From: Aquanectria penicillioides
Taxonomy: Eukaryota > Ascomycota > Sordariomycetes > Hypocreales > Nectriaceae
Assembly: GCA_003415625.1 (NCBI GenBank)
Contig: PYIU01000009.1
Coordinates: forward strand, 2,480,001-2,544,000
Direction of reading: 5' to 3'
Length of the DNA stretch: 64,000 bases
Shown piece by piece: positions 21,097 to 31,569 of the stretch. Each line of letters opens with the position of its first letter. Within the stretch, counting starts at the first letter, position 1. Made by a program: the position numbers and the translations under genes. The notes beneath the pieces were generated by a model, which searched no databases, was not told the DNA's origin, and worked only from the letters and a program-made list of their open reading frames with translations.

Positions 21097-22691
21097 CTAC
21101 ACTAAAGCGGGCACTACATCGTGAGAGCTGAAAATAACATTTAGCTTGTGCGCATATCCCAACTCTTCATATGCAAGGTCGTCTTGGGTCCAAACAGCTT
21201 GCAGCATGGACTTGACGAATCTCAGGCTCTGCATGCGTGCGCATTCCTCTGTCTTGGTAATAATGTCAAGCATCGTGGCTCTCCGCTCCTCGTTTTGTGC
21301 CTCGCAGCCCAGGATCAACAAGGGAAATGGGCTCGGACAAGTCTCCATCAGCGACAATATGGCAAACGCCTCGTCGACCCACGGCATAATCTTAGCACTC
21401 TGCTTCGGGTTACTAGTCCGGTTGAGGTAGACCAAACTGGAGAGCCGGTATAGTTGGGGCAGGGCCGAGTCCGATTCGTCAATGGCCGCTTTTTCGAGCT
21501 TCCACTCGAGCACATTTACAAAGTCTCGATAGTCTTTGGTGTGGTATTCTGGATTCGACGGCTCAAGCAGGTTGTCGCACATTTCGGACAACAGCAATAC
21601 AATCTCATGAGACGACCTGCACAAGTTTGAAGTCTAGGAAATTAGCATAGTCGTGAATGAGTTAGAAAACGTACCATTGTGCTTGTGCAGACGGTTGGGC
21701 TTATCTTGAGAATCTGAGCTTGTGCCTCCCATTCGCACGGCTTCGTCTCCAGTGCCGCAAGCTAAACCTGGCCAGGGCGTCGTAATACTGGACCCAGCAA
21801 ATCATGGCAACAAAGTCGCTCTCCGCGGCCGTCTCGTCCATTTTGGAGGCCTTGATGAGGCGCTTAGAGCCGCATACGTACCACAGCCAATGAAGGGCAG
21901 TTTCAGAAGGTTGTTGGACCTCAAAAGAACACAGCATCATGCCGGCAGCCACGTGCTGGATCGACTCAGGCCGGCCAATGATGCTACTCGTGGTTTCCGA
22001 TAGAGCCCTTAGTGCAGAAACTTTGAACCGAAGTGTGTTGTATTGCGCCCCGTTTCGGTGAAGAGACGACAACGCAAACGCAGATTTGAGGACAGCCGTG
22101 GATGAGGGTGAGCCGTCTGAAAGAGCCATGCGCAGAACGGCTTGGCGAATATCAGTTGCGGTTTTCCCAAAGGCTGTCAGCGAAAAGGAAGCAACGGATA
22201 CAACTACGGCTGTTAGCTGGGTCTCGTGGGGCAATGGGTTTGATTACAGTATTGCAGCAAGTCCTTCTCCGTAGTAGTCAAGTTGGGCTGAGCGTAAGCC
22301 GCTGGGAGCAGCCGCAGCAACGACGAATCTACCCTCCCTGCAGTGGCGCGCGGCCCGGCCTTGTAAGCCGGGATCGGTCTGTAGCCTACCCCTGACTGGG
22401 TTACACAAGCTTGTGTCTCCATGTCCCAAAAGGAAGCATTGACGAGATGGACTCGCTCAGGCTTGCGCGACGTCGGCGGCGCTGGCCCGACGATTGCACG
22501 TTTACGGTCACCGTTTCTCGGCCAGGAAAGGCGAGTACCGTAACCAGGGCAGCTCCGTCCTGCTCGAGCGCACCGTTTACATGCCGGAAGCGTGCGATCG
22601 CAGAGAACCTTGCGATCTAACCAAGTCAGCATCAACCAATAAGCCGGTCAGATGTCTCACCTCTGCAGGTCCCGCACCCGCGGGAGGGCAT
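21097..22691 (-). CDS. Zn2Cys6 transcription factor (Fungal_trans_2 type), frame broken once
   Basis: Starts MPSRGCGTCR; an intron splits the zinc cluster, which reads CGTCRDRKVLC, DRTLPACKRC, ARAGRSC, the pattern of the PF11951-linked group. A second intron joins LLQYS to VVVSVASFSLTAFGKTATDI. The domain continues through MLCSFEVQQPSETALHWLWY to QYYDALARFSLRHW. There the frame fails: the sensible continuation TKPCEWEAQAQILKISPTVC lies one frame away and then splices in phase to TSNLCRSSHEIVLLLSEMCD. One extra base near 21749 (the GG of TGGAG) would restore it. The C-terminus ends NVIFSSHDVVPALV. Candidate regulator of the neighbouring acyltransferase or SDR. Confidence 0.75.
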
Positions 22692-23069
22692 CTTAATCGT
22701 GTGAAGTGGTAGGGCGGTGATGTCACAGGGTGGTTCGTTTAAAGTCGCACAAAGTTGCTTCCACTCATTAATAAAGCATGGCCTGCATGCAAGTCCGCTG
22801 CTAAGTCAGCAGCTTCTGCACGACAAATGCGAAACTGATCGCCGGGCAACTTTTTGCGAGCCTACGGGAAGGAGCCAATGACGGTGAAGCACTAGTTTTG
22901 GCAGGTGGGTCTGAATAGCCTCAACACGCAAGAAGCGGACATGGCATCGGACATGCGGAGTTGATCCATTGCATGTATATATATATATATGGGTTTGTTT
23001 GCATGTTTTATCCATCATCAATCGCATCTCATCCATCAACACATCTCATATCACATTCATCTCACCACC
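22692..23069. other. divergent promoter region
   Basis: 378 bp between the regulator and the SDR starts. Contains a short (TA)n run at about 22976-22990 and a CATC-rich stretch before the SDR start; no coding signal. Confidence 0.5.
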
Positions 23070-24011
23070 ATGGCCTCATACCTTGTCACCGGTGCCTCTC
23101 GGGGTCTCGGCGTAGGTTGACCATCCTCTTCATGCTCAGTGCTAACTTACCATAGTTTGAATTTGTTCGCCAATTGTCTGAAAAATCAGACAACATCGTC
23201 ATCGGCCTCGTCCGAGACAAGGCAGCAACCGATAAATTGGTCAACCGCGAATTGAGTGGCCGCAAGAATATTCACATCATCGCAGCCGACTTGGGAGATT
23301 TTAACTCGATTCAGAAAACTGTCGCTCAAGTCTCTGAAATCACCGAAAGCCTCGACTACATCATCGCCAACGCCGCATACATCTCCACTTGGTCTGCATA
23401 CGAACCAATCGGCATACTGTAAGACACCCCAGCCTTACCAGGGCATGGCTAATTTCGCAGGGGCAACGACCCAAAGAAGCTAGAGGATGACCTCGTCCGG
23501 TCCTTCAACGTCAACGTCGTGGGAAACATTCATTTGTTCAACCTCTTTATGCCGCTAGTGCTCAAGGGCAGGGCCAAAAAGGTCGTTACTCTGTCAACCG
23601 GCATGGCAGACGGAGACCTCCTAGCCAAGTTTGAAGTGGCCGACTCAGCACCGTACAACATCAGCAAGGCGGCCATGAATGTGGCGGTGGCCGGGTTTAG
23701 CGCTCAGTATGGCAAAGACGGCGTCTTGTTCATGAGCGTCTCGCCAGGTCTCGTAGATACCGGCCGCTTCACCGACAGTAAGCATCATCCTCCAGTTAAG
23801 TTACCGCGCTAACGGAACAGTGACGGAGGAGCAAGCCAAGGGCGCCCAGGCCATGCTGGAGAAGTTTAGTATTTATGCCCCAGATTTTAAAGGGCCCATT
23901 ACCACTGCGGAGTCGGTGCGAGCTGTGATGGGAGTTGTCGACAAGGCTAGCGTTGAAAACGGTGACGGCGGTACATTTGTCTCGCACCATGGGAACAAGC
24001 AGTGGCTGTAA
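23070..24011 (+). CDS. short-chain dehydrogenase/reductase
   Basis: Classical-type NAD(P)-dependent SDR in four exons. ATG in CACCATGG context. TGASRGLG is the TGxxxGxG cofactor motif, followed across the first intron by FEFVRQL. Then AADLGDFNSI, a NAG-like IIANAAY, the catalytic serine in VVTLSTGMADG and YxxxK as YNISKAA. After it comes the usual VSPGLVDT. Length is about 250 residues. The substrate is unknown; its position next to a Zn2Cys6 regulator and an acyltransferase suggests a tailoring step, but it may be independent. Confidence 0.85.
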
Positions 24012-24094
24012 AGCGAAGGAAACGGCTGTAATACAACGACACGTGAAACGTTTATAGATGGCAATCTATTCAGTTACTTGATTTCATGCAGAAT

Positions 24095-25898
24095 CTAGAT
24101 TGACAGCTCGGCGGTCTTGGCGCTGGCAAGGAACTCGTTGTACTTTTCCAGCTTCTTCGGCACAATGTCGCCGCAGAACCGCTCCACAATGGTTACGGAG
24201 CGGCCAATGTACAGCGAAGGGTCCAGCACCGAGTCGAGGTCGCCGTGGACGGGCTCGAAGTAGGCCGTGTTGCGGATTCGCTCAATCAGGTCGTTGGGCT
24301 TGCCCTCGCCCTTGACGACGGCGGCGGCCTGATGGGAGAGGACGCGGATCTCCTCGTGGCACTCTTGGCGGCTTCCTCCGCGCTCAACCATTTTCATGCT
24401 ACAACTGTGAGCATGTTGCAAATATAGTGCTTGAAAACTTACATGATGTTTTCCGTAGCAATGAATGGGAGCTCTTGGTCGAGGTGGGAGCGGATGACCT
24501 CGGGGTAGACGACGAGGCCGTTGGTCACGTTGTCGAGGGCAATGCAGATGGCATCGCTAAATTGTTAGTAAAGACCAGCGGTGCAGAGGCAAAAAAAACT
24601 CACGCAAGGAGGAACATTTCGGGAATGTCAATTCGGCGGATGGCAGAATCTACCTTGTTAGTCGGGGAAAAAAAGTTAAAAGGGCAGTCTTACCATCAAG
24701 AGTTCGCTCGAACCATTGGTTGGCCTAACTAATTAGCTCCATATATCCTATTTGAGACGTGACTCACAAAGGTCTCGGAAAAGTTGGTGTTGATGGTTCC
24801 CAGCTTGCGGCCAAGACTGGCAATGCGCTCGCTTCTCACTGCAAGGGTCAGCAGGGCCCGGCCGACTCGAGGGGTCACGTACTTGGGTTGCGCTTGTAGG
24901 CCATGGCAGATGAGCCAATCTGGTTCTTCTCAAAAGGCTCCTCAATCTCCTTGAGGTGGGCAAGGTGGCGAATGTCGCTGGCAACGCGCTGGGCGGTGGC
25001 ACCGAGGGCAGACAGGGCGTTGGCAACGCGTAGGTCGACCTTGCGGGTGTAGGTCTGGGTGGAGACTGGGTAGACGCCGGTGAATCCAGCTTTCTGCACA
25101 CAGTCAGAGGGGCTCTTTTCGGCTGGCTGAAACCTACCTCGCACAGCTTCTCGTTCAGCTGGTCAATCTTGTCGCCGTCGCCGTGGAAAATCTCCATGAA
25201 CGAGGCCTGAGTGCCGGTGGTACCCTGAGCACCACGCAGCAGCAGAGCAGCGCGGACAAGCTCAATGTCCTCGAGGTCCATCAGGAGGTCCTGAGCCCAC
25301 TGGGAAGCGCGCTTGCCCACGGTGATGGGCTGGGCCACTTGGAAGTGGGTGAAGCCGAGGGTAGCCAGGGCCTTGTGCTTGAGGGCAAACTGAGAGAGGT
25401 TGCTGATGACCTTGGCAAGCTTGGGCAGGATGAGGTCCAGGCCCTGCTTGATGAAGATGAGCTCGCTGAGCCGTTAGCACAGTCAAAGCAGCAGCTTATT
25501 TCGACCTACGTGTTGTCGGTGACAAAGCACGACGTGGCTCCGAGATGGATAATTCCAGCAGCCTTGGGAGCGTCGATGCCGAAAGCGTGCACGGCAGCCA
25601 TGACGTCGTGACGACGGCGGGCCTCTTCCACGCGGGTGACCTCGAACGACTCATCGGAAGGGCGCAGGTTGGCCTTCATCTCCTCAATTGCCTCGTCGGT
25701 AATCTATTTCGTCAGCATCTGTCGGCATCTCGTCGAGGTCCCTAATACCTGGGCGATGCCGAGCTCCTTCTCGGCCTCGGCGAGCCATGTCCACAGCTGG
25801 CGCCAAGTGCCCGTTCGCGAGCGGGCGCTGAAGAGATTGAGCATCTCCTTGGAGGCATAGCGGCCCGCCAGGGGCGTTGCGTACGAATCGAATGACAT
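24095..25898 (-). CDS. ADE13: adenylosuccinate lyase
   Basis: Cytosolic enzyme of purine biosynthesis that cleaves SAICAR and adenylosuccinate, releasing fumarate. It starts [20 protein letters not shown], which is typical. Several short introns. Family landmarks in order: [54 protein letters not shown], and the fumarate-lyase signature [15 protein letters not shown], completed across an intron opening GTACGTGACC. The C-terminus ends [13 protein letters not shown] housekeeping gene between two SDR genes, marking the right border of the accessory region. Confidence 0.96.
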
Positions 25899-25973
25899 TT
25901 TGAGTGCGGATGTGGAGGTTGAAGATTTCAAAATTTTGAATCGTCAATTGGTTCCGTCAAAACCCGCGAATCT

Positions 25974-25997
25974 CCCCGCAGCCATGATGCTGCGGGG
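25974..25997. repeat. 9-bp perfect hairpin
   Basis: CCCCGCAGC, a 6-nt loop, GCTGCGGGG. Lies 76 bp upstream of the ADE13 start and 29 bp past the stop of the next gene on the same strand, so it may act as a 3'-end structure or an ADE13 promoter element. Confidence 0.65.
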
Positions 25998-26025
25998 CCA
26001 ATCAACGGCACACTATGTGGGCTAA

Positions 26026-26970
26026 TTACATCTTGGCCAACAGACTCATCCCTCCATCCAACCGAATCGTCGTCCCGTTGCACCATGCCCTATGCCGTTA
26101 GCTAAATTCGCCTGCGACAATCCGATGGCAAACTCACCCTGCCCTGCTCGACAAGTACAGACACGCTCCGGACACGTCCTCGGGGGTGCCGTTTCTCGAT
26201 AGCGGGTTGGCGTTTTGGATCTCGTCGCCCATCGTCTCCAGCAGAAACTTTGTCATTTTGCTCGGGAACAGCCCGCACGCGATGGTGTTGGACGTGATGC
26301 CCCGCGGGCCCAGCGACGTCGCCAGGTGCCGGCTGAGGTGGTGCAGCCCGGCCTTGGCTGCGCTGTACGCAAAGTTGCTCAGGTGAGGCACTCGCAGCGC
26401 GTCGACGGACCCGATGTTGATGATGCGCGCCGGGTCGACCCACGCCTCCTTCTCCTTGACCGCCGCCGCCTCGAGCAGCGGCAGCAAAAGCCGCGTGAGC
26501 GTAAAGACGCGCTGCAGGTTGAGCGTCAACACCTTGTTCCACGCATCCTCGGGGTAGTTTTCAATGTCGTCGCCCCACGTGGTGCCACTGTTGTTGACGA
26601 GAACATGTAGCTTATCCTCCCGCTTGGCCAATTCCGCAGCCAGCGCCTCGCACTCGTCGAGCGCCTGCAGGTTGGCCGGGAGCGCAACGGCAGTGCCCGG
26701 ACCTGCAGATAATAGTCAGTCCCGTCCATATCGCAAAGAGGGCCGATGCTACCTAGAGCACTCAGTTCTGATGCCGCCTTCTCGCACGCCTTGCCGTCGC
26801 GCGACGAAATGTACACCTTGGCGCCGTTGCGCACGAATCCAGCCGAGATCATGTACCCGATGCCCCTCGCTCCGCCCGTCACGAGCACCACTTTTTCCTG
26901 CCAGTGTTAGATGTCATCATCCAGGTATTATCTCACTTACTTTGACTGCAAAAAGGTCGCCAACTTCCAT
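26026..26970 (-). CDS. RhlG-like short-chain dehydrogenase/reductase
   Basis: SDR resembling fungal homologues of 3-oxoacyl-ACP reductase RhlG. Starts MEVGDLFAVK, intron with GTAAGTG donor, then EKVVLVTGGARGIGYMI (cofactor motif TGGARGIG), HVLVNNSGTTWGDDIENYP (NNSG in place of NNAG), IINIGSVDALR, and YSAAKAGLHHLSRHL for YxxxK. PLSRNGTPEDVSGACLYLSS precedes the last intron; the last exon gives AWCNGTTIRLDGGMSLLAKM. All catalytic positions are present. Physiological substrate unknown. Confidence 0.85.
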
Positions 26971-27116
26971 TTTGATGATGTCTGAGGTCAAGTTGAGATC
27001 GCAAGCGTCGGTATCCCCCGCACATGTGACGTGAGCGCTTGCCGAGGTACTACCCTGTAGAATGTATCCGAGATGACATTTCCAAATAAATACATAATGA
27101 ATAAATAACGAGTATT

Positions 27117-27160
27117 TAATGTTTAATTTAATTTAATTAACCGCAATTTATTCTACCATT
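27117..27160. repeat. diverged repeat, copy A
   Basis: AT-rich stretch containing TTAATTAACCGCA then TTTATTCTACCATT. Aligns with copy B 1.6 kb away over about 45 bp. Confidence 0.45.
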
Positions 27161-28328
27161 CACGCATTTCGTTGGACGTCTAGAACCTTTGGTGAATTAA
27201 ATTGGCCATCGCTCCCTGGATAGTTGGTGATAGTGTCATAAGTTGTCTCCAAACCCCCAGTCACCTCACACTATGCTCAGAAGCGAGCAGCAGCAAGTAA
27301 GCAAGGACAAATACACTCAGAACAACATCCATCAGCGTGCAAACTACGGAACTATGGGTCCTCCTAAGTGAGCTGGATCTGCGAGGGCATGGAAGGAGTA
27401 GCACGTGAGACATGTCAGAAATACAGAGCCCCGGCGTCGGTGTTTGAATTTGGCCAAACATGCCATGGTCGCTTGCAATACAGGCCGGTTCAATTTCCAT
27501 ATTTAACAATCAACACATGGCCATGCTTTCAGCATAGGTCATTAGGCCCTAATAAAGCATCACCCGTCTCACGATTTTGCATGTCGCCAGTCCCGCTCCT
27601 CGACACGAAATAGCCACATCACGATTCCAAGCCCATGCGAGATAGATGCCCGACGCAAAACCAGTCCTACCGTAGTGCTCGTCGTCCAAGGTTAGGCCCA
27701 CTACAAACGAAGCCATCTCATGATTCCGAGACCCCAGGTATCGGAGGATGGTTCAACGAGTTTCCGGCTCTCTCTGACCAATGAACTGTAATTGCTCAGG
27801 AACTTTGCATTCGATCAGTTTCATTAGACAATTTCCGAGCAATCCGCCGTAAATGCATTGAAGGAACAACCCGTTCAATATTATTAACCACCAAAGTGGA
27901 GAGTAAATAGGATTGGCGCAAAGAGATAAGAATAGACTAGGAAATGAGATTTTTTCCAAGGCCAACCTGACATTCGTTTGATGTATGATAGAGTGAATCA
28001 ACTCTAGAAGTCGTAAAAAAAAGTCATGAATCACGACGAGTTGCACCCAGGTACATAAGTATCACCACAGACACGGACTGCTGAGGACTTGACTATCTTC
28101 CCTCATCATCAACAACAACAGCAACAACAATGGCATCCCAGAAAGTCGACCAAAACGCAATGCTGTCTCATCGAAAGTACCCCTCGATAATGCGTCCCGG
28201 AGAATGACTTCTCTGTCCTATGGGGAGGAGACTGTCCAACTATGGAGACGTATTTTCGCTGGATGATGTACACAGATGATTGGGATGCCCATTTTCAGTA
28301 TCTTCGAGAGGACTGTAAACATCGGGTT

Positions 28329-28330
<2 letters not shown>

Positions 28331-28360
<30 letters not shown>
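28331..28360. repeat. poly(A) run of 30
   Basis: Uninterrupted run of 30 A on the + strand between unique sequences. Runs this long are unusual in a compact fungal genome and can mark a retrotransposed transcript end. Confidence 0.9.
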
Positions 28361-28363
<3 letters not shown>

Positions 28364-28740
28364 CGATGCTGGATGGCGCTGGGTGCGATGAGACTGCTTC
28401 CAGTACGAGCTTGACAGGCTCATTTGGACATACGTCTGTGAGGCTCAGATCAAGGTGCAGAGGCATGTGGATGGGGGAACAAGACTGCCAGCAATCTGTT
28501 GGTACGATCAATGTGGCCTTGGAATGGGACGAAGCCATGAGCGCGGGTTGGTATGGATGGGGTATAAAATACATCGGGAATGTGAACATTAGGGCAGCGA
28601 CATGAGACGCAGAATTTGAACCGAGTTGCGATAAATCGCGATTATTATCAGACCTGTGACTCCTTTGATCCGACAACCCGAGGTGCTCGCTGACACGATG
28701 TAGTCCACTGCTAGAACGAAGAAATCCAAATCATTTATTT

Positions 28741-28785
28741 TAGTGTTTACGTCTGAATTAATTAACCACATTCTATTCTGCCATT
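28741..28785. repeat. diverged repeat, copy B
   Basis: Contains TTAATTAACCACA then TTCTATTCTGCCATT. Several of the differences from copy A are C/T or G/A. Confidence 0.45.
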
Positions 28786-28906
28786 GATGACTTTATCAGT
28801 TGCGTGTTTGAGCTCATTAATCCTCCAATTGGTGTTTCCCTAACGCTTTTTGTGCATGGAATTCACTCTCCGTTACGCCGCCCATGGTGCATGCTAAATC
28901 AAGCTA

Positions 28907-29470
28907 CTAATCAGAGTAGACAATACGAAGGCCAGCGTCCTTCTTGGGGTCCCAGGTGATTGAGTCACTGTCTGAGACACCAACCAGCTCAAATCCTTCC
29001 ACAGTATTTGGTTCCTTGCAGGGTGTCTTCTGAGTGAGGTAGGCGTTGTAGGTGGCGTCCCAGGTCGCAGTCTGTCCGACGTCCACAGAAATGCGGCCGA
29101 GATGAATATTGCGCTGATTTCCAGGACCCCAACCGCTGGTCGGACCTGGAGCCGGGCTGTTGCTGGAAAAGACTTCGAGCTTCTTGCTGCCTCCAACGCC
29201 GGCAGTGCTGTCGAGGACAAACGCAAACTGGCACTTCTTGCCCTTGGCGGCCGCGGGATAGGTAAATGTTACGAGAGCGGTAATGTCGTTGCCCCCATTT
29301 CCAGGGTTCTTGTACACCTCGCCAAAGCTGGATGAGGAGATGGCGCCGGTCTTGACGGAGTAGGCCCAGGTGGCCGAGGGCGTAAAGAAACCATCAGCTC
29401 GCGCCTCGAGGGGAGCAGCCAAAACAGAGGTAGCAGCGGCGGCAGCGGAGATGAATGTCTTGAAGAGCAT
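28907..29470 (-). CDS. secreted But2 C-terminal-domain protein
   Basis: Single exon, 187 residues. The N-terminus MLFKTFISAAAAATSVLAAP is a clear signal peptide, so the product is secreted or wall-bound. The rest matches the But2 C-terminal domain (PF09792), common in small secreted ascomycete proteins: a cysteine after a Gly/Lys patch (KGKKCQFAFVLDS), GWGPGNQRNIHLGRISV, TPCKEPNTVEGFELVGVSD and a closing SITWDPKKDAGLRIVYSD. No enzymatic residues are recognised. Such proteins are often called cell-wall or effector-like, but function is not established. Confidence 0.8.
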   Translation of the reverse strand: MLFKTFISAAAAATSVLAAPLEARADGFFTPSATWAYSVKTGAISSSSFGEVYKNPGNGGNDITALVTFTYPAAAKGKKCQFAFVLDSTAGVGGSKKLEVFSSNSPAPGPTSGWGPGNQRNIHLGRISVDVGQTATWDATYNAYLTQKTPCKEPNTVEGFELVGVSDSDSITWDPKKDAGLRIVYSD

Positions 29471-30504
29471 TTTGGATGGATGAAGAGGCGTTTAGTCGAG
29501 GATTTGTATGTAAAGTTGGATGCGTTGAAGTGGTTTGCGAGATGATGCTGATGAGGATAACGCCTGTGGACACGGGGATATATACTCGAGCTGCATCTCA
29601 GCTGGTTCAAACTAACAGCTTTCACTAGGTCAAGGAGCCACCCCAGAAATAGCATATTGGCACTATCGCAACATAGCCCAGCTTCGCCCCAGCTCACCAG
29701 GACAGACTCACTGGGCTAGGACGAAGCTCCATAGGGCGTCCAATCACATCCCCGCAACCGCGCGCCGCTGCATCCCAGCGGGCTAGACCAGAGACATGGA
29801 CCACCGGTTTGTAGACTAAGCTTAACCTTAGGCTCGTGTGGGTGGCTCAGCTGAAAATGGCCAAGACCTTTGGGGAAGTGCCGTGTCTCCAGCTAGTCGG
29901 GGCTGAGTGTTTTCGAATCAGAACGGCAACGGTTGTCTGTGTTGGGGATGGTGGAAGGCTTAGTGCTCACAATGGGCTTTTCAATGTAATGCGCTTGGCA
30001 GAATCTCAAGCCATCGAGCTTGAGTCTCGGAAACCTTGATTGAGAATGCTTCCATTGAGAGATTGGGTGTCAAGGCACGCGGTCTCGATGGCTATGGGAC
30101 TGTCCATGAACACCGACCAGTCTCACTGCGACTATAGCCATAAAATGGAGTTCCGTTGGGACATGACGCAAGGGTAACTGGACATGTGACTCTTGATTGT
30201 TCTTTGAACTATGGATTTAGCAAGAATTAATGGCAAACGACAGGTGTGTGGGAGACAAAGTAGCTGAGCGCAAAATCAAACTAGGCTAGCGTTTGAACTG
30301 CTGTATCTTGGTGTACATACATCAAGGGGGCGATAAAAATGCGCCCTTTTTCTGGCATGATGTAGAGCTCATGGAGTTCTTCTGCTCTTAACATGTTGTG
30401 TTGATGATGGGCCAGCGACAAACCCTCCGGGTTGGGTGAACTTGTTGTCCTTGACGCAGGTTGCTTAGCCAAGTCCAGAGTTGAGAAATAAAGAACATAC
30501 CAGA
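29471..30504. other. intergenic
   Basis: About 1 kb, no supported coding frame. The first 200 bp would be the promoter of the But2 gene. Confidence 0.5.
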
Positions 30505-30940
30505 CTAAGAGTCCTCCTCGTCCTCCTTCTTCGCCTCCGATGGAGCTTGAGTAGCTCCGGTACTCTGTTGGTGCAACCATTGCTGCCGTTGTGTAGCGGC
30601 CGCCTCGTAGGCTCTGTTGGATCGATAGTGCGGGTTCAACTGGATGGGAGTGGCGTCCCATCCTTCGTCGTGGTGAGAGCGATGATCGCTGAAATCTACG
30701 GCAACTATGCTAATATATCGACTTTTGTCAGCCAGAGTTCGCCTCCACTTGCCTGACTACCTGCATAATTCCATCATAGCTGTCGGCGTCGAAGACAACG
30801 GAGCCGCCTTGGACCACTGGTACCACGGCTATGGTATTGTTTCGAAGGAGGGGTTCCCTTCTGAGATTGTTCACGCCCAAAATGGCCCAGGGCCTTCCGT
30901 CTTGGTGCATTCGAACCTCTAGTTCCATCGAGTTGACCAT
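30505..30940 (-). CDS. hypothetical protein, tentative
   Basis: Two stretches on this strand look protein-like although I know no family: MVNSMELEVRMHQDGRPW..LGVNNLRREPLLRNN..VVPVVQGGSVVFDADSYDGI in one frame, and, after an intron-like gap, HHDEGWDATPIQLNPHYR..YEAAATQRQQWLHQQ ending KKEDEEDS. The two do not join in phase with the obvious GTAGTC donor and TTGCCGTAG acceptor; an undercalled base would explain this. It lies exactly where the 5' half of the neighbouring GH28 gene should be. Low confidence that it is a functional gene. Confidence 0.25.
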
Positions 30941-31502
30941 ACAACGTCACCTGCTATGGCGGAAACGGAGTGGCTATTGGGAGTCTTGGCCAGTATCTGG
31001 AGGACTCGAGCGTCGAGAATGTGTTGATGACCAATTTCAAGGTATGTTTTTCCGCCATGCCGTCCACGACTGACGATTCCAGGTCCCCAAAACTCGCTAC
31101 GGCACGTCCATCAAGACGTGGGTGGGATATCTGGTTCCGCAGGACAATTACGAAGGTGGCGGCGAGCCTCGCGGCGGCGGCTGGGGACGCGTTCACAACA
31201 TTACGTTTGAGAACTTCAACGTGGACGGCGCCACGAGGGGGGTGCTGATCAATCAGAACAACGGCGACAACGGCTCTTGCTCTGGGACGAGCAAGATGGG
31301 CATTTCCAACATCAACTACAGGGGGTACTGTGGCGAGGTTACGTCTTCCCAGAACAAGGCTATTCTCCAGCGCAGCGCGGTTGTGCCCTGCGCCGACATT
31401 TGGTTCTACAATATGACGCTGGTTGGGCCGTCGGGCAACGGACTGACTGTGTCATGGAAGAATACAGCGGCAAACGCGATTCACGGACTCTCGGGATGTT
31501 GA
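30937..31502 (+). pseudogene. GH28 pectinase (polygalacturonase-like), C-terminal fragment
   Basis: C-terminal half of a parallel-beta-helix GH28 glycosidase. From NVTCYGGNGVAIGSLGQY the reading is clean across an intact intron (31042-31082) through VPKTRYGTSIKTWVGY, NITFENFNVDG, YCGEVTSSQNK, CADIWFYNMTLVGPSGN to the stop. A TGA sits just upstream, and the N-terminal half with signal peptide, NTDGxD and DDC catalytic motifs is not found. The usual GHG histidine is replaced (GNG); some exo-acting subfamilies have this, so it is not by itself proof of inactivity. It faces a damaged GH78 gene tail to tail, suggesting a former rhamnogalacturonan-degradation pair. Confidence 0.7.
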
Positions 31503-31569
31503 AGATGTAGTATAACTATTTATATGTACTGGTTGCTATCCTAATGTTCACTGCCAATCCATTACAAGT

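Larger units (their letters stand above)
26971..28906. other. gene-poor stretch with repeat traces
   Basis: About 1.9 kb without a supported gene. It holds AT-rich diverged repeats at both ends (27117-27160 and 28741-28785), a 30-bp poly(A) at 28331-28360, and a 25-codon open frame at about 28129-28206 that I do not recognise. The frame from 28276 runs through the poly(A) as a lysine run, so it is not credible as a gene. May be the remains of a mobile element. Confidence 0.45.

Noticed and set aside
22961..23155. Short frame over the (TA)n run before the SDR
   Set aside because: Repeat-derived tyrosine/isoleucine string and the true SDR start follows directly.
28276..28605. Open frame through the 30-bp poly(A)
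   Set aside because: A polylysine run created by the A tract and no known family; the frame is likely chance.
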